This document shows positions 53,991 to 64,000 of a stretch of DNA of 64,000 nt, piece after piece. Origin of the DNA: Desmodus rotundus (Eukaryota; Chordata; Mammalia; Chiroptera; Phyllostomidae). Every line of letters starts with the position of its first letter. Positions within the stretch are counted from its first letter, which is position 1. A program made the position numbers and the translations under genes. The stretch spans positions 105,627,951 through 105,691,950 of the forward strand of contig NC_071389.1 of assembly GCF_022682495.2 (NCBI RefSeq), read 5' to 3'. The notes below the pieces were generated by a model that saw nothing but the letters and a program-made list of their open reading frames with translations, was not told the origin of the DNA and did no database searches.

Positions 53991-54944
53991 TCATAAGAAG
54001 ACCACCTTAGTTCAGTTCAGTTTGGTGAGTCTTTTAAACCCAAATGGAAAATTTGTGGAGGGATAAAATTATAGAACTTCTGTAGCCATCACTGATAAAT
54101 TCAGTGTTTATCTCTTATCACCATATCTAGTACTGCTTGGCATGAAGTATTTACTCAATAATTTTTTTTAAATTATGTTTAGAAATCATGATAATGGGTA
54201 ATAAAATGTTTTCTTCAGTTGCTGATACTCAGGGGGAAATGCTCTATACTTTGTGAATGTTTTCTCCCTGAGGGCTAAGCATCTCCTGAATACCTGTCTT
54301 CTGCCACTTCTCGGACTGATTTACATCCAATCTAAAATGAACACATGCCAGGGTAGCGCTACTCAAGGTACCTGCAATTTTAAAAAATCTGTCAGATGTG
54401 TCGAGAATTAATTTCATCTTCCACCAGCTAGTTTATTATCTTAGTTTAAAAAAATACAAGTATTTCTACTTCTTAGTAAACTTATACGTGAAGTGTACTG
54501 TCACAGAATTTGCAAAGTAGGAAGCAGTTATATTTCATGCAGCATGAATTTTCAAATGTAAAGATTTCCTCCTGGGAGTGATGCCTATGCTTGAGTAGCA
54601 GTGACAGAACAAATAAGGTACCGAAACCAAGCTCACCTAGACACTGCAAATGCTTCGGCAAAAGAAGAGGTGGCCTGAATGGGTCATCAGAGGATTCCTT
54701 CGGTGGATGGTGAACTGAACAAAGAAGGCAAGTAGGTGTTGTACAGTTAAGGCAGCCTCCCTGAGTCAAGGAGACATAATGGATGTCAGGGCATAAGCTA
54801 GATTTTCTGTCCTCGACACCCCTCCCGCACCATGTTCTGGAGGCCACGTGCTCTCATCCCACTCAGCCTCAGCACTCTCCACACTTATATAATAGCTTAT
54901 AACTAACCGTCTGCTTTCCTCCCCTGACTTCCATAGGCCCTGGG
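53991..54944. other. Mostly unique sequence
   Basis: A short L2-tail-like piece lies near 54,125-54,165. A 121-codon Cys-rich ORF on the minus strand (54,847-54,482) has no recognisable domain, and its cysteines do not form a pattern I know. I do not call it a gene. Confidence 0.4.
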
Positions 54945-55045
54945 AAAGCCACCTGCTGTTGTGTCCCTAGCATTCAGCATGGTGCCTGGAACAAGGTCAG
55001 GGGTGCATAGTTCTTACATATATGAATGAACATATGAACAAATAC
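54945..55045 (+). mobile_element. L2 3' end
   Basis: gttgtgtccctagcattcag, catggtgcctggaacaagg and tatgaatgaacatatgaac match the L2 tail in sense orientation. Confidence 0.5.
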
Positions 55046-55170
55046 ACATACATGACTTCTTAAAAGGATCACAGCTCCCAGTAGTCATAACAGGGCTAAT
55101 ATTTACCCTTTTCTTTATAATGGGTTTCAATTTAGTGTTTTAAAGAAAACATGAGGTTGTTTTAATATTA

Positions 55171-55184
55171 CACACACACACATT
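55171..55184. repeat. (AC)n microsatellite
   Basis: Seven perfect AC units. Confidence 0.8.
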
Positions 55185-55329
55185 CCACTTAGAACCTTTC
55201 TAGTAAATAGGAATATTAACTTACAAAATCTAAGCTCGTGTGCTTTAAAATTTAGTATTTATTAACAGATGTTTTAGAATGCTGCCCCAATCTGTCCTGA
55301 CCTTTCTCTGATTCTTGATTCCAATAAAA

Positions 55330-55690
55330 CTAAAATTTCAGGACACCAAGAGAATGAAGCCAAAAAGAGCGCAGTCATACTGTTCCTTTATTTACTGTCA
55401 GGGATACCGTTAACAGTGACTTTTTCCAGCTCTCACACTGACTGCACTGACAGCGTTCGCTGTCCAAGGCCAACACTTCCAAACCGGTGTGGTTCGCTTG
55501 GCCATAGGAACAGGCCCCAGGGAGCTGGGCCACGGTTCACAGCACCGCTCCTCGGACAGCTCCTTCCATGAGAGAGAGTCTGACTCCTTATAGGTCCCCG
55601 GGAGCACTGACCATGGGTCCTGAGTGATGTCTCATCATAACTGAGTGGGTACACTGAGAACCAAGCATAATTCTGGGCATAGAAGGACTT
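55330..55690 (-). other. CpG-richer unique patch with a minus-strand AATAAA
   Basis: About 200 bp (55,435-55,615) hold roughly seven or more CpGs and a high GC content, unlike the AT-rich surroundings. On the minus strand it is followed by AATAAA at about 55,392-55,387, as at the 3' end of a transcript. Overlapping minus-strand ORFs of 65 and 73 codons show no domain I recognise. It could be a non-coding transcript end, a decayed retrocopy or simply an isochore blip. Confidence 0.35.
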
Positions 55691-56941
55691 CTCTTATAAG
55701 AATTCTGCAAACAATACATACTCTTTAATTTTGTTACAATCCGTGTAATTTATCCTTTGGGAAAGAGGCACACAGATCTTGATGTAATTTGTGTACTAGT
55801 CACTGCTTATCACTGAAATATCCTTCTTAGTGGAAGTAAAGTAATGTCTGTGATATCCGGGATTGCCATGACAGGTGCTTATGTCACCATTTAAAAATCT
55901 GAAACACAGTGGTGTGGCTATTGCAAAGTGTCTTAGTAAAATATCATTAGTTAAAAAGCAACGAATGATGAGAAAGAACTTTCCAATGTAGAGTGAGAAT
56001 TTTTATTTTCTCCTACACATAGGTGACTCAGACCTTTAATTGCTTTAATGCTGGAATCCTGTTTGTAAAGACCCCTGTCCCATGCTATTGCAACAATAAT
56101 GCTGTATAACAAATCACCCCAAAAGCAGTGGTTGACATCAGATTATTCTCATTCTCACAGGTCTTAAAAGGCTTGCCTGGGTGCTCTGCTTCAGGTTCTG
56201 GGTAAAAGACACTAACTAATATTTAGTCAAATGAAAGCAACTTTGCCCTATTTTAGGTTTTGTTACCACACATAGTTATCCAACTTTCACTAAAAATGTT
56301 AACCAACAGTAGTTTCCATGAAGTGAAAGAATAAAGTAAGGTAACATAACTAGAGCAAGACTTACCTGCACTGAATTCTCCAATAATATTTGGAAAAAGA
56401 ACAAGCAATGGAATACAAAAAATCAGATAATACAATTTTCTGAAAACTGTAACATGTAGGAGCCAACCTTGGGGAGATTCTGCTTGACAAAGCTGAATTT
56501 CAGACTTCTTTTTTACCTGTTCACCTTCCATCAACTTCGCTAACAGCATTCTCAAATGCATGTGGGGTATAACACAGCAGATCAAACACTTGTTTGTCTC
56601 TGCTCCCTGCCTAAAACCCACTAACATGACGCTGAAAGAGTAGAATAGGTATAAACACGTTCTTGAAGATGGAAGTCAGGTGAACAGTGGTTATGAACGG
56701 CAGAAAGCTGAAGCATGCTGCCTAAAAATGTTTGCTGGAGTGGGGAGTGGTTTAGAGTCAGATTTCAAAAAACAGGAGCTTTTGAGAATCTTTGTATCTC
56801 TGAAGTTGGGTTTGGGGCAAGGTGGAAAATTACAGAACTAATTAAAGGTTACATAAGAAGTAATCAAACTTTCAGGTCTCCTTATCCCTAGTCCAGTTAG
56901 GAAAATGCTCTTCCCAAGCAAAACTCATGAGGTTTATTCTC
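55691..56941. other. Mostly unique, possible old LTR fragment at 56,095-56,205
   Basis: aacaataatgctgtataaca, aatcaccccaaaagcagtgg and attctcattctcacaggtct resemble an inverted MaLR-type LTR end, weakly. The 124-codon minus-strand ORF at 56,627-56,253 has no recognisable domain. Confidence 0.35.
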
Positions 56942-57126
56942 CAGTGCTATCTAATAGAAATTTCTGTGATGATGAAAATGTTTTATATCAACATTGTCTA
57001 TCATCAAATGTCACATTGGTCAGTGTGGCCACTGTGACAGGAAATAAATTTTGTGTGAATTGTAATTAGTTTAAATTCAGGTAGCCACACATGGCTGTGG
57101 GTACCATATTGGACAGTGTAGCTCTA
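56942..57126 (+). mobile_element. hAT-Charlie-type MITE (same family as 11,194)
   Basis: It starts cagtgctatctaatagaaat and continues ttctgtgatgatgaaaatgt, then gtagccacacatggctgtgg and accatattggacagtgtagc. Full length with decayed inverted ends. Confidence 0.85.
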
Positions 57127-57499
57127 GACACAGGGACAGAAAGGCAGGCACTTCTGAGAACAGGGATGGATAGATGATCTTATTAAAAAGCAAGAAAAGT
57201 AAATAAATTTCTTCACATTGAACAGGGAGATCTCTCGACCCTTTCTACTGGTTGGAGGATTCCTTTCTGAAGAAACTGACCTGCCAAAGAAGAAAGATCT
57301 ACAAATTCAGACATTTACGTATTTCTCCCCACATAGCATGTCTGGCACTCTGCCTCATCACCTTAAAGCAAGCACTCCCTCACACATTGAGCTCTCAGAC
57401 AGTTTTTTAAATGCCTTACTCTTAAATGTGACTAGGCAACCAAGGGTCATCATACATTTGAGGGAAGCTATCCAGCCAAAAGGGAGACAAATACAAACA
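57127..57499. other. Unique sequence
   Basis: No gene or repeat recognised. A 101-codon ORF starting at 57,218 crosses into the HAL1 and is not supported as a gene. Confidence 0.4.
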
Positions 57500-58985
57500 T
57501 CAAAAAGGAAGAGAAGAAACTGATACCAAGATATTATAGAGAGCATAAGGAAAAACATTTTAAAAATTATTTTTAAAAAGAGAAGATATTGCAATGATGA
57601 AACAATAATGGGATGCAATTTTAAAGTCAGGAAAAAAATGTTTCAATCTCTTAGAGATTAAAAATAATACAAGATTTTAAAAAAGCAATAGGAGTATTGG
57701 AAGATAAAGTTGAAATGTTCTTCCAGAAAATAGCCAAAAGAAGGTATGAGAGAAAAGTTTGGAGCATCAGAGGATCAATACTGGAGATTAATAGACTTCC
57801 AGAAAGAAGAATAAATGGAAATTAAAAAAGAAGAAGAAATAATCAAAGAATTTCTCTAAACTGAAAAAAGTAAATATTCAGATCAAAAAGGCTCACTCAC
57901 TCCTAAGTCAAAAAGTAAAAGTGTTGGACACAGCTAGCAGAGACGCACATGTCCACTCAGCAAAGGTCTATGTAAAAATGCAAGTGACAACACTATTTAT
58001 AATAGCCCCAAACTGTAAACAATAAAAAGTCCATGGCACTAGAGTTAGATAAATTAATTGTAATGTGTTAATATAGTGAAAGAAAAATAAATGAATTAAC
58101 CTTACATGCAACTGACATGGATGAATCTCCCTGACTTAATAGAGAATGTTAATGTATAATGGTTACCACTAGGGATAGGCAGCAGTTGAAATCAGGCTCT
58201 TGGTAGTATTCTGTTTCTTAATATAGGTACTAGTTACCCAATATGTTCATTTTATAAAATTCAGCAAATGATATTTATGATTTGCATTCCCTTCTATGAG
58301 TATACTATTCCTCAATAATTCTAAAAGTTCCATAACCAAATACATTATAGTGAAATTTAGAACCAGAGATAAAGAGGAGATCAAAAGCTTTGAATGTGGC
58401 TGGGTGGAGGTGGGGAGAGGAAAGGATCAAGCCAAAAAAATAATGTAAGAATTCTTAAAAGTACTATTGGAACCTGAAATACAATGGAGAAATGCCCATA
58501 GCATTGAGGGAAAATTATTTCCAATCTCAAGTGAGGAGGCAAAATAAAAACATTTCATAAAACAGTCTCAAAAGAATTTACCTCCCATGCACCCTTTCAC
58601 AGGAGGTTTCTAGAAAATATACCTCATGAACAGGAGAGCAGGGAAGACAGAGGATCCAGGGAGCAGAAAGGGGAAAACAATCTCCAAAATGATGGTAAAA
58701 AGAAGCACCAGACCATGGCCATGCAGCAGGCTGGCAACGAATCTTTGCAGCCTGGACGTGTCCCAGGAGGACTAGGGGTCCGGGGGGAACTCCACTGAGA
58801 AGCAGCCTGAGGGGTGAGAGCCGATGCACAGTGCTGTTGGGGAAGAGGGTGATAAGTGGTGATAGGCACATAGAGGTCTAGGCTGATGACAAGGAAATAG
58901 ACAACTATGAACTGTAGGAACACAGAGATGTGCAAAAGAGGAAAGATTGTGATGGTCCACTGCAGTGAACAAGATGTACATCATC
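57500..58985 (+). mobile_element. Ancestral placental HAL1, split by an L1M fragment
   Basis: Left part (57,500-57,955): gattaaaaataatacaagat, attggaagataaagttgaaa, ttccagaaaatagccaaaag, gagcatcagaggatcaatac, aatcaaagaatttctctaaac. Right part (58,325-58,985): tagtgaaatttagaaccaga, gataaagaggagatcaaaagc, gaaatacaatggagaaatgcc, gagggaaaattatttccaatc, atttacctcccatgcaccct. These match the ancient half-L1 family common to placental mammals, which is clearly different in sequence from copies 1-5. It is non-coding now. Confidence 0.75.
57960..58320 (+). mobile_element. L1M 3' fragment inside the ancestral HAL1
   Basis: caacactatttataatagcc, ccaaactgtaaacaataaaa, atgcaactgacatggatgaa and later ataaaattcagcaaatgata are L1M ORF2-end and 3' UTR landmarks. 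Confidence 0.65.
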
Positions 58986-59303
58986 ATTTGACAATATAAA
59001 TACTGAACACTGACTCAATTTTTAAAAATCTTCCTATTGAGAAATTAGAAGAAGGAAAGTGTGATGTGTTGTAAGGAAAAAGTTTGAGTCCTAGTATCCT
59101 GTCACTGGAAGTCAATACTACAACAGCAACTACCTGCCAAACAAATGCTCTTTTTGCTTTTCACCTTTTTTCATAGAAGCAAACATCCTTTTTGGGTTTC
59201 TTTCAATTAACAAAAACAGGCAGCAATGTAGGTCTTTTATAAAAGTGATGTGATGTAAAGCAAACTTTCAAAAACCAAGGGATACCTTGCTTGACTGAAA
59301 GGA
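58986..59303. other. Unresolved, possibly HAL1 tail
   Basis: No gene recognised. It may continue the ancestral HAL1 3' region. Confidence 0.4.
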
Positions 59304-62262
59304 CACAGCAAAGGCAGTCCTGAGAGGGAAGTTCATAGCAATACAGGCCTACCTTAAAAAGATAGAAACATTTCAAACAAACAACCTAACCCTATGCCTA
59401 CAAGAACTCGAGGAACAACAACAAAGACAGCCCAACGCAAGTAGAAGGAAGGAAATAACCAAGATCAGAGCACAGTTAAATGACATAGAGACTAAAAGCA
59501 CAATTCTAAGGATCAATGAATCCAGGAGCTGGTTCTTTGAAAAGATAAACAAAATCAACAAGCCTTTAAGTAGGCTCATCAAGAAAAAAAGAGAGAGGAT
59601 CCAAATAAACACAATTAGAAATGAAAGAGGAGAGATTACAAGTGATACCACAGAAATACAAAGGATTGTAAGAAATTACTATGAAGAACTGTACTCCAAG
59701 AAATTTGAAAACCTAGGTGAAATGGACACATTTCTAGAAAAATATAATCTTCCAAAACTGAATGAAGAAGAAGCAGAAAACCAAACAGACCAATAACAGC
59801 AGATGAAATTGAAGCAGTCATCAAAAAACTGCCAACACACAAAAGCCCTGGACCAGATGGTTTCACAGGAGAATTCTACAAAGCATTTAAGGAAGAGCTA
59901 ACCCCTATCCTTCACAGACTATTCGAAGAAATCCAAAATGATGGAAGACTCCCAAGCTCTTTTTATGAAGCCAGCATCATCCTAATCCCAAAACCAGATA
60001 AAGACACAACGAAGAAAGAAAACTTCAGGCCAATATCGCTGATGAACATAGACGCTAAAATTCTCAACAAAATATTGGCAAACCGCATCCAGCAATACAT
60101 TAAAAAGATCATCGACCATGACCAAGTGGGATTCATCCCAGGGATGCAAGGGTGGTACAATATTCGCAAATCAATAAACATAATACATCACATCAACAAC
60201 AGCAAAGTCAAAAATCACATGATCATATCAATAGATGCAGAAAAAGCATTTGATAAGGTACAGCACCCATTTGTGATAAAAACACTCAGCAAAGTGGGAA
60301 TAGAGGGAGCATTCCTCAACATCATAAAGGCCATATATGAGAGACCTACAGCCAACATCATACTCAATGGACTAAAACTTAGAGTTTTCCCACTAAGATC
60401 AGGAACAAGACAAGGATGCCCTCTCTCACCACTCCTATTCAACATAGTACTGGAAGTCCTAGCCACAGCAACTAGACAAGAAAAAGCAATAAAAGGCATC
60501 CAAATTGGAAAGGAGGAAATGAAACTGTCACTGTTTGCAGATGACATGATAGTGTACATGGAAAATCCTATAGACTCCACCAAAAAACTCCTCGACCTAA
60601 TAAATGAATTTGGCAAAACAGCTGGATACAAAGTCAATACTCAGAAATCAAAGGCATTCCTGTACACCAACAATGAAACTGCAGAAACAGAAATCAGGAA
60701 AAAAAATCCCATTTGATATAGCAACAAGAAAAATAAAGTACCTAGCAATAAACCTAACTAAGGAGGTAAAAGACCTGTACTCAGAAAACTACACAACACT
60801 GAAGAAAGAAATTAAGGAAGACACAAACAAATGGAAGCATGTACCACGCTCATGGATTGGAAGAATTAACATCATCAAAATGGCCATGCTACCCAAAGCG
60901 ATTTATAGATTCAATGCAATACTTATTAAAGTACCCATGACATATATCACAGATATAGAACAAACACTTCAGAAATTCATATGGAATCATAAACGACCCT
61001 GAATAGCTGCAGCAATTTTGAGAAAGAAGAACAAAGCAGGAGGGATCACAATACCTGATATCAAACTGTATTACAAGGCCTCTGTAATCAAAACAGCCTG
61101 GTACTGGCATAAACACAGGCACATAGACCAATGGAACAGAACAGAGAGCCCAGAAATAAACTCAAGCCTTTACGGTCAATTAATATTTGACAAAGGAGGC
61201 AGGAGCATAAAATGGAGCAAAAACAGCCTCTTCAACAAATGGTGTTGAGAGATCTGGACAGCTACTTGCAAAAAAATGAAACTCGATCATCAACTTACTC
61301 CATACACAAAAATAAACTCAAGATGGATAAAAGACTTAAATATAAGTCATAACACCATAAAAGTCCTAGAGGAAAACATTGGCAGGAAGATCACAGACAT
61401 TCCACGCAGCAACATCCTCACAGACACGCCCCCTAAATCAAGGGACATAAAGGAAAGAATAAACAAATGGGACCTCATCAAAATAAACAGCTTCTACATG
61501 GCTAAAGAAAACAGCACCAAATTACAAAGAGAACCAACAGTATGGGAAAACATATTTGCCAATGATACCTCAGACAAGGGCCTGATCTCCAAAATATATA
61601 AAGAGCTCATACGACTCCACTCCAGGAAGACAAACAACCCAATTAAAAAATGGGCAAAGGACTTGAACAGACACTTCTCCAAGGAAGACATACAGAGGGC
61701 CCAGAGACATATGAAAAGATGCTCAGCATCACTAGCCATCAGAGAGATGCAAATTAAAACCACAATGAGGTACCACCTCACACCTGTCAGAGTGGCCAAC
61801 ATAAACAAATCCACAAACAAATGTTGGAGAGGATGTGGAGAAAAGGGAACCCTAGTACACTGTTGGTGGGAATGCAGACTGGTGAGGCCACTGTGGAAAA
61901 CAGTATGGAATTTCCTCAGAAAACTAAAAATGGAACTGCCCTTTGACCCAGCAATTCCTCTGCTGGGATGATACCCTAAGAGCCCTGAAACACCAATCCA
62001 AAAGAACCTATGCACCCCAATGTTCATAGCAGCACAATTTACAATAGCCAAGTACTGGAAGCAACCTAAGTGCCCATCAGCAAATGAGTGGACCCAAAAA
62101 CTATGGTATATTTACACAATGGAATTCTATGGGGCAGAGAGAAAGAAGGAGCTTATACCCTCTGCAACAGCATGGGTGGAACCGGAAAGCATTATGCTAA
62201 GTGAAATAAGCCAGGCGGTGAGGGACAAATACCATATGATCTCACCTTTAACTGGAACATAA
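59304..62262 (+). pseudogene. Truncated L1 ORF2 (reverse transcriptase and C-terminus)
   Basis: The longest open pieces are 60,042-60,716 (224 codons: [42 protein letters not shown]) and 61,276-61,971 (231 codons, with the CWRGC...HCWWEC zinc knuckle intact). An indel near 59,780 and a 1-bp A insertion near 60,705 shift the frame. In-frame TGA codons at 61,000-61,002, 61,246-61,248 and 61,969-61,971 break the rest. The terminal block ends in YHMISPLTGT at 62,262. Confidence 0.9.
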
Positions 62263-62514
62263 TGAACAGAAGAAAAAAGCAAACAAAATATAACCAGAGA
62301 CATTGAAGTTAAGAACAATCTAACAATGGCCAGGGGGGAGTGGGGAGGGGACAGTGGGGAAAGGGGATTACAGGAACTACTTAGTATAAAGGACACATGG
62401 ACAAAATCAAGGGGGAGGGTGGAGGTGGGGGAGGGAGGTGGGTGCGGCTGGGGTGGGGTGGAGGGATGGGGAGAAAAAGCATACAACTGTAATTGAATAA
62501 CAATAAATTTTTTA
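59304..62514 (+). mobile_element. 5'-truncated L1, same young subfamily as 29,805
   Basis: L1 homology begins at gacacagcaaaggcagtcct, equivalent to about 32,966 in the full-length copy, and runs to the G-rich 3' UTR and acaactgtaattgaataac tail. It therefore lacks the leader, ORF1 and the endonuclease. The 3' 2 kb is nearly identical to the full-length copy. I could not find a convincing TSD. It is 5'-truncated, as most L1 insertions are. Confidence 0.93.
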
Positions 62515-62522
62515 AAATTATA

Positions 62523-62815
62523 TATCCATAGTTTGGAATACTATGCAGCTGTTAAAAAGAATGAGATAGATCTAGATCAAGTGATACAGAAAGATACTTG
62601 AATGCTACTACATTATTTAAAAAAAAAACAAGTTGTAAAGCCATGTATCCATATTGTAAAATATATTTTGGACGTGCATAAAGAAATGCTATAGTAGTAT
62701 AAAGATGATTATGTAGTTTTCTCTCTCGAAGTCAGAATTATGAAGGATTTTAAACTTTTGTTTTGTAAATTGTTCTTTTTTTACAATCGGCATGTATTAA
62801 TTTTATAATCTGAAA
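62523..62815 (+). mobile_element. L1M 3' end (old)
   Basis: agtttggaatactatgcagc, tgttaaaaagaatgagatag, caagttgtaaagccatgtat and the terminal cggcatgtattaattttata are hallmarks of old L1M 3' ends. Confidence 0.75.
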
Positions 62816-62836
62816 AAATCTTGGCTGTATATACAT

Positions 62837-62877
62837 ATATGCATATTTGTATTACCCAGTATTACAAATATGCATAT
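62837..62877. other. Perfect 15-bp AT-rich inverted repeat, 11-nt loop
   Basis: atatgcatatttgta (62,837-62,851) pairs with tacaaatatgcatat (62,863-62,877). AT-rich, so likely a by-product of base composition or cruciform-type mutation. Confidence 0.8.
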
Positions 62878-63199
62878 TCCACAGTATACACTGTGGACAA
62901 ATAACTAGACCTTAGTGGTTGTTATGAAAATCACTTTCAGCACAAGTGTTCTGCATCTTCAAATCGAATATTCCTGTAGCACTGGAACAACCATTGTGCC
63001 TAGGGTTTCTGTGTGAAAATATGCTTTTTTCTTTTCTGATTGGACTCATAGTTGAAACCTGTTCTCCTTTTCCATCATCAGCTTTAATGAATGGGCTCAT
63101 AGCACCATTCACAGGATATGCCATCGCTCATTTTAATTTTTAAAATTATAATAGCAATTTAAGCTTGTCTTCAATATTCAAACAATACTGAATTTTGTA
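62878..63199. other. Unique sequence
   Basis: A 65-codon plus-strand ORF (62,946-63,143) has no recognised domain. No gene called. Confidence 0.4.
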
Positions 63200-63735
63200 A
63201 AGTAAAAACTTAAAGTCCCCGTTCCCACTCACCTTCAAGTCCCACACCCCAAAGTTAGAAATGGTTCATTGTATGGTCTTCCAAACTTCTCTGCATGTGC
63301 AAACATGTTTGTGCATTTTTGTTAGACAAGTAAAATTATATCATATATGCCAATAAATATCTTTTCACACCATAGGTTTAGATATACTACATTCTTTTAA
63401 GGAAACGAATAACATTCTATTTTATAGGTGTATCACAATTTATTTCACCATTACCCTTCAATATAATTTTTGCTCTTGCCATCAGTGCTGCAAAAATATT
63501 TTTACATATTTTTTCCCACTTTAGTGAGAAGATCTGAAGGACAAATTCCTACAGGTAGAGTTAGTGTTGGTCAAAAAGTATGTACATGGCTAATAATTAT
63601 TATCTTGTGGCACTAAATTAATTCCTACCACTAAATTCCTACCAGCAGTGATTGTATGAATTCCTTTCTCACACACACCTGTATCTATATTGTAATTATT
63701 ATTGTCTTAAAATGTTCATCAATCTGATATGTGAA
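63200..63735 (-). mobile_element. L1M ORF2-end / 3' fragment, inverted
   Basis: aacattctattttataggtg, tatcacaatttatttcaccatt, atcagtgctgcaaaaatatt, aggacaaattcctacaggta and ctaccagcagtgattgtatg are inverted L1M landmarks. Confidence 0.65.
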
Positions 63736-64000
63736 AAAATGAATCTCATTATTTCATCTGAATTTCTTTCAGTGAGTGATGATGAACACGTCTTTGTTGC
63801 CACACCTATTTGAAAATGTAATCCAGGTTCTGCAGATCTAACAGGAAGGCTGGGCTAGAATTTACATCTTGGTTAAGTGGTCAGAGGGATGTCCGAATGT
63901 GCTTGGAAATGGGGTCCAGGAGAGAGCTTTGAAGACGAGGAGACAGAGAGGACGGTGCAAGGTACTATATTTATGGTTTCATCTCTGGCCATCATGGCAG
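63736..64000. other. Unresolved sequence at the window end
   Basis: Nothing recognised; the window ends within this stretch. Confidence 0.4.

Noticed and set aside
54482..54847. Cys-rich 121-codon minus-strand ORF
   Set aside because: No recognisable cysteine pattern, signal peptide or splice context, and length is within chance for this GC content.
59304..62522. TSD for the truncated L1 at 59,304
   Set aside because: No convincing direct repeat was found at the two edges. The 3' tail is AT-rich and masks any short match.
63034..63143. Possible exon in 62,946-63,143 (hydrophobic 65-codon ORF)
   Set aside because: No clear splice sites with phase-compatible partners and no domain recognised.
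1..64000. A novel prokaryotic-style defence or metabolic system
   Set aside because: The window is vertebrate DNA dominated by retroelements. There are no operons, ribosome-binding sites or clustered intact ORFs.

Overview
This window is mammalian nuclear DNA, most likely from a bat. The strongest clue is two tRNA-derived SINEs of the vesper-bat (Ves) type, at about 39.0 and 46.0 kb. They sit beside recent L1 retrotransposons and several copies of a half-L1 (HAL1-type, ORF1 only) family. Ancient placental repeats (L2, MIR, MLT1 LTRs, hAT-Charlie MITEs, L1M, ancestral HAL1) fill much of the rest. I found no convincing host protein-coding exon, no rRNA or functional tRNA gene, no CRISPR array and no operon-like layout. 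It reads as a gene-poor intergenic or intronic region. Family names come from sequence recognition, not a database run.

Layout: 1-3.3 kb holds unique sequence and a decayed plus-strand L1 with an unexplained 472-bp insert. 3.6-11.06 kb is a long, old, minus-strand L1 with ORF2, ORF1 and a long 5' leader; a 33-nt piece of U2 snRNA is inserted in frame in its ORF1. 11.2-14.2 kb has an MLT1 solo LTR, DNA-transposon MITEs, a MIR and a striking 20-bp hairpin. HAL1 copies lie at 14.3-16.2 kb (minus), 20.2-22.1 kb (minus) and 25.6-27.4 kb (plus). 16.5-18.7 kb is a fragmented L2 split by a MIR and an MLT1. 29.8-36.17 kb is a full-length plus-strand L1 with a 12-bp target-site duplication (TSD). It has a 5' leader, ORF1, ORF2 and a G-rich 3' UTR, and both ORFs carry a few inactivating changes.

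36.5-36.8 kb is a 40-bp minisatellite. 37.5-48.3 kb is a mosaic of old repeats and unique DNA, including both Ves SINEs and a second MLT1 solo LTR with a perfect 5-bp TSD. 48.5-53.04 kb is a HAL1 into which a younger HAL1 (50,429-52,366) has jumped, leaving a perfect 18-bp TSD. 53-57.5 kb is old L1M/L2/MITE debris, with one CpG-richer unique patch at 55.3-55.7 kb. 57.5-59 kb is an ancestral HAL1 split by an L1M fragment. 59.3-62.5 kb is a 5'-truncated L1 of the same young subfamily as the full-length one. The last 1.5 kb is L1M debris and unresolved sequence.

How the parts relate: the L1s carry, as remnants, both the RNA-binding protein (ORF1p) and the endonuclease/reverse transcriptase (ORF2p). 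The HAL1s carry only ORF1. L1 and HAL1 share a short 3'-terminal motif and a YY1-like site at the extreme 5' end. This suggests, as inference, that HAL1 transcripts use the L1 enzyme in trans. The U2 fragment and the Ves SINEs are other passengers of the same machinery.
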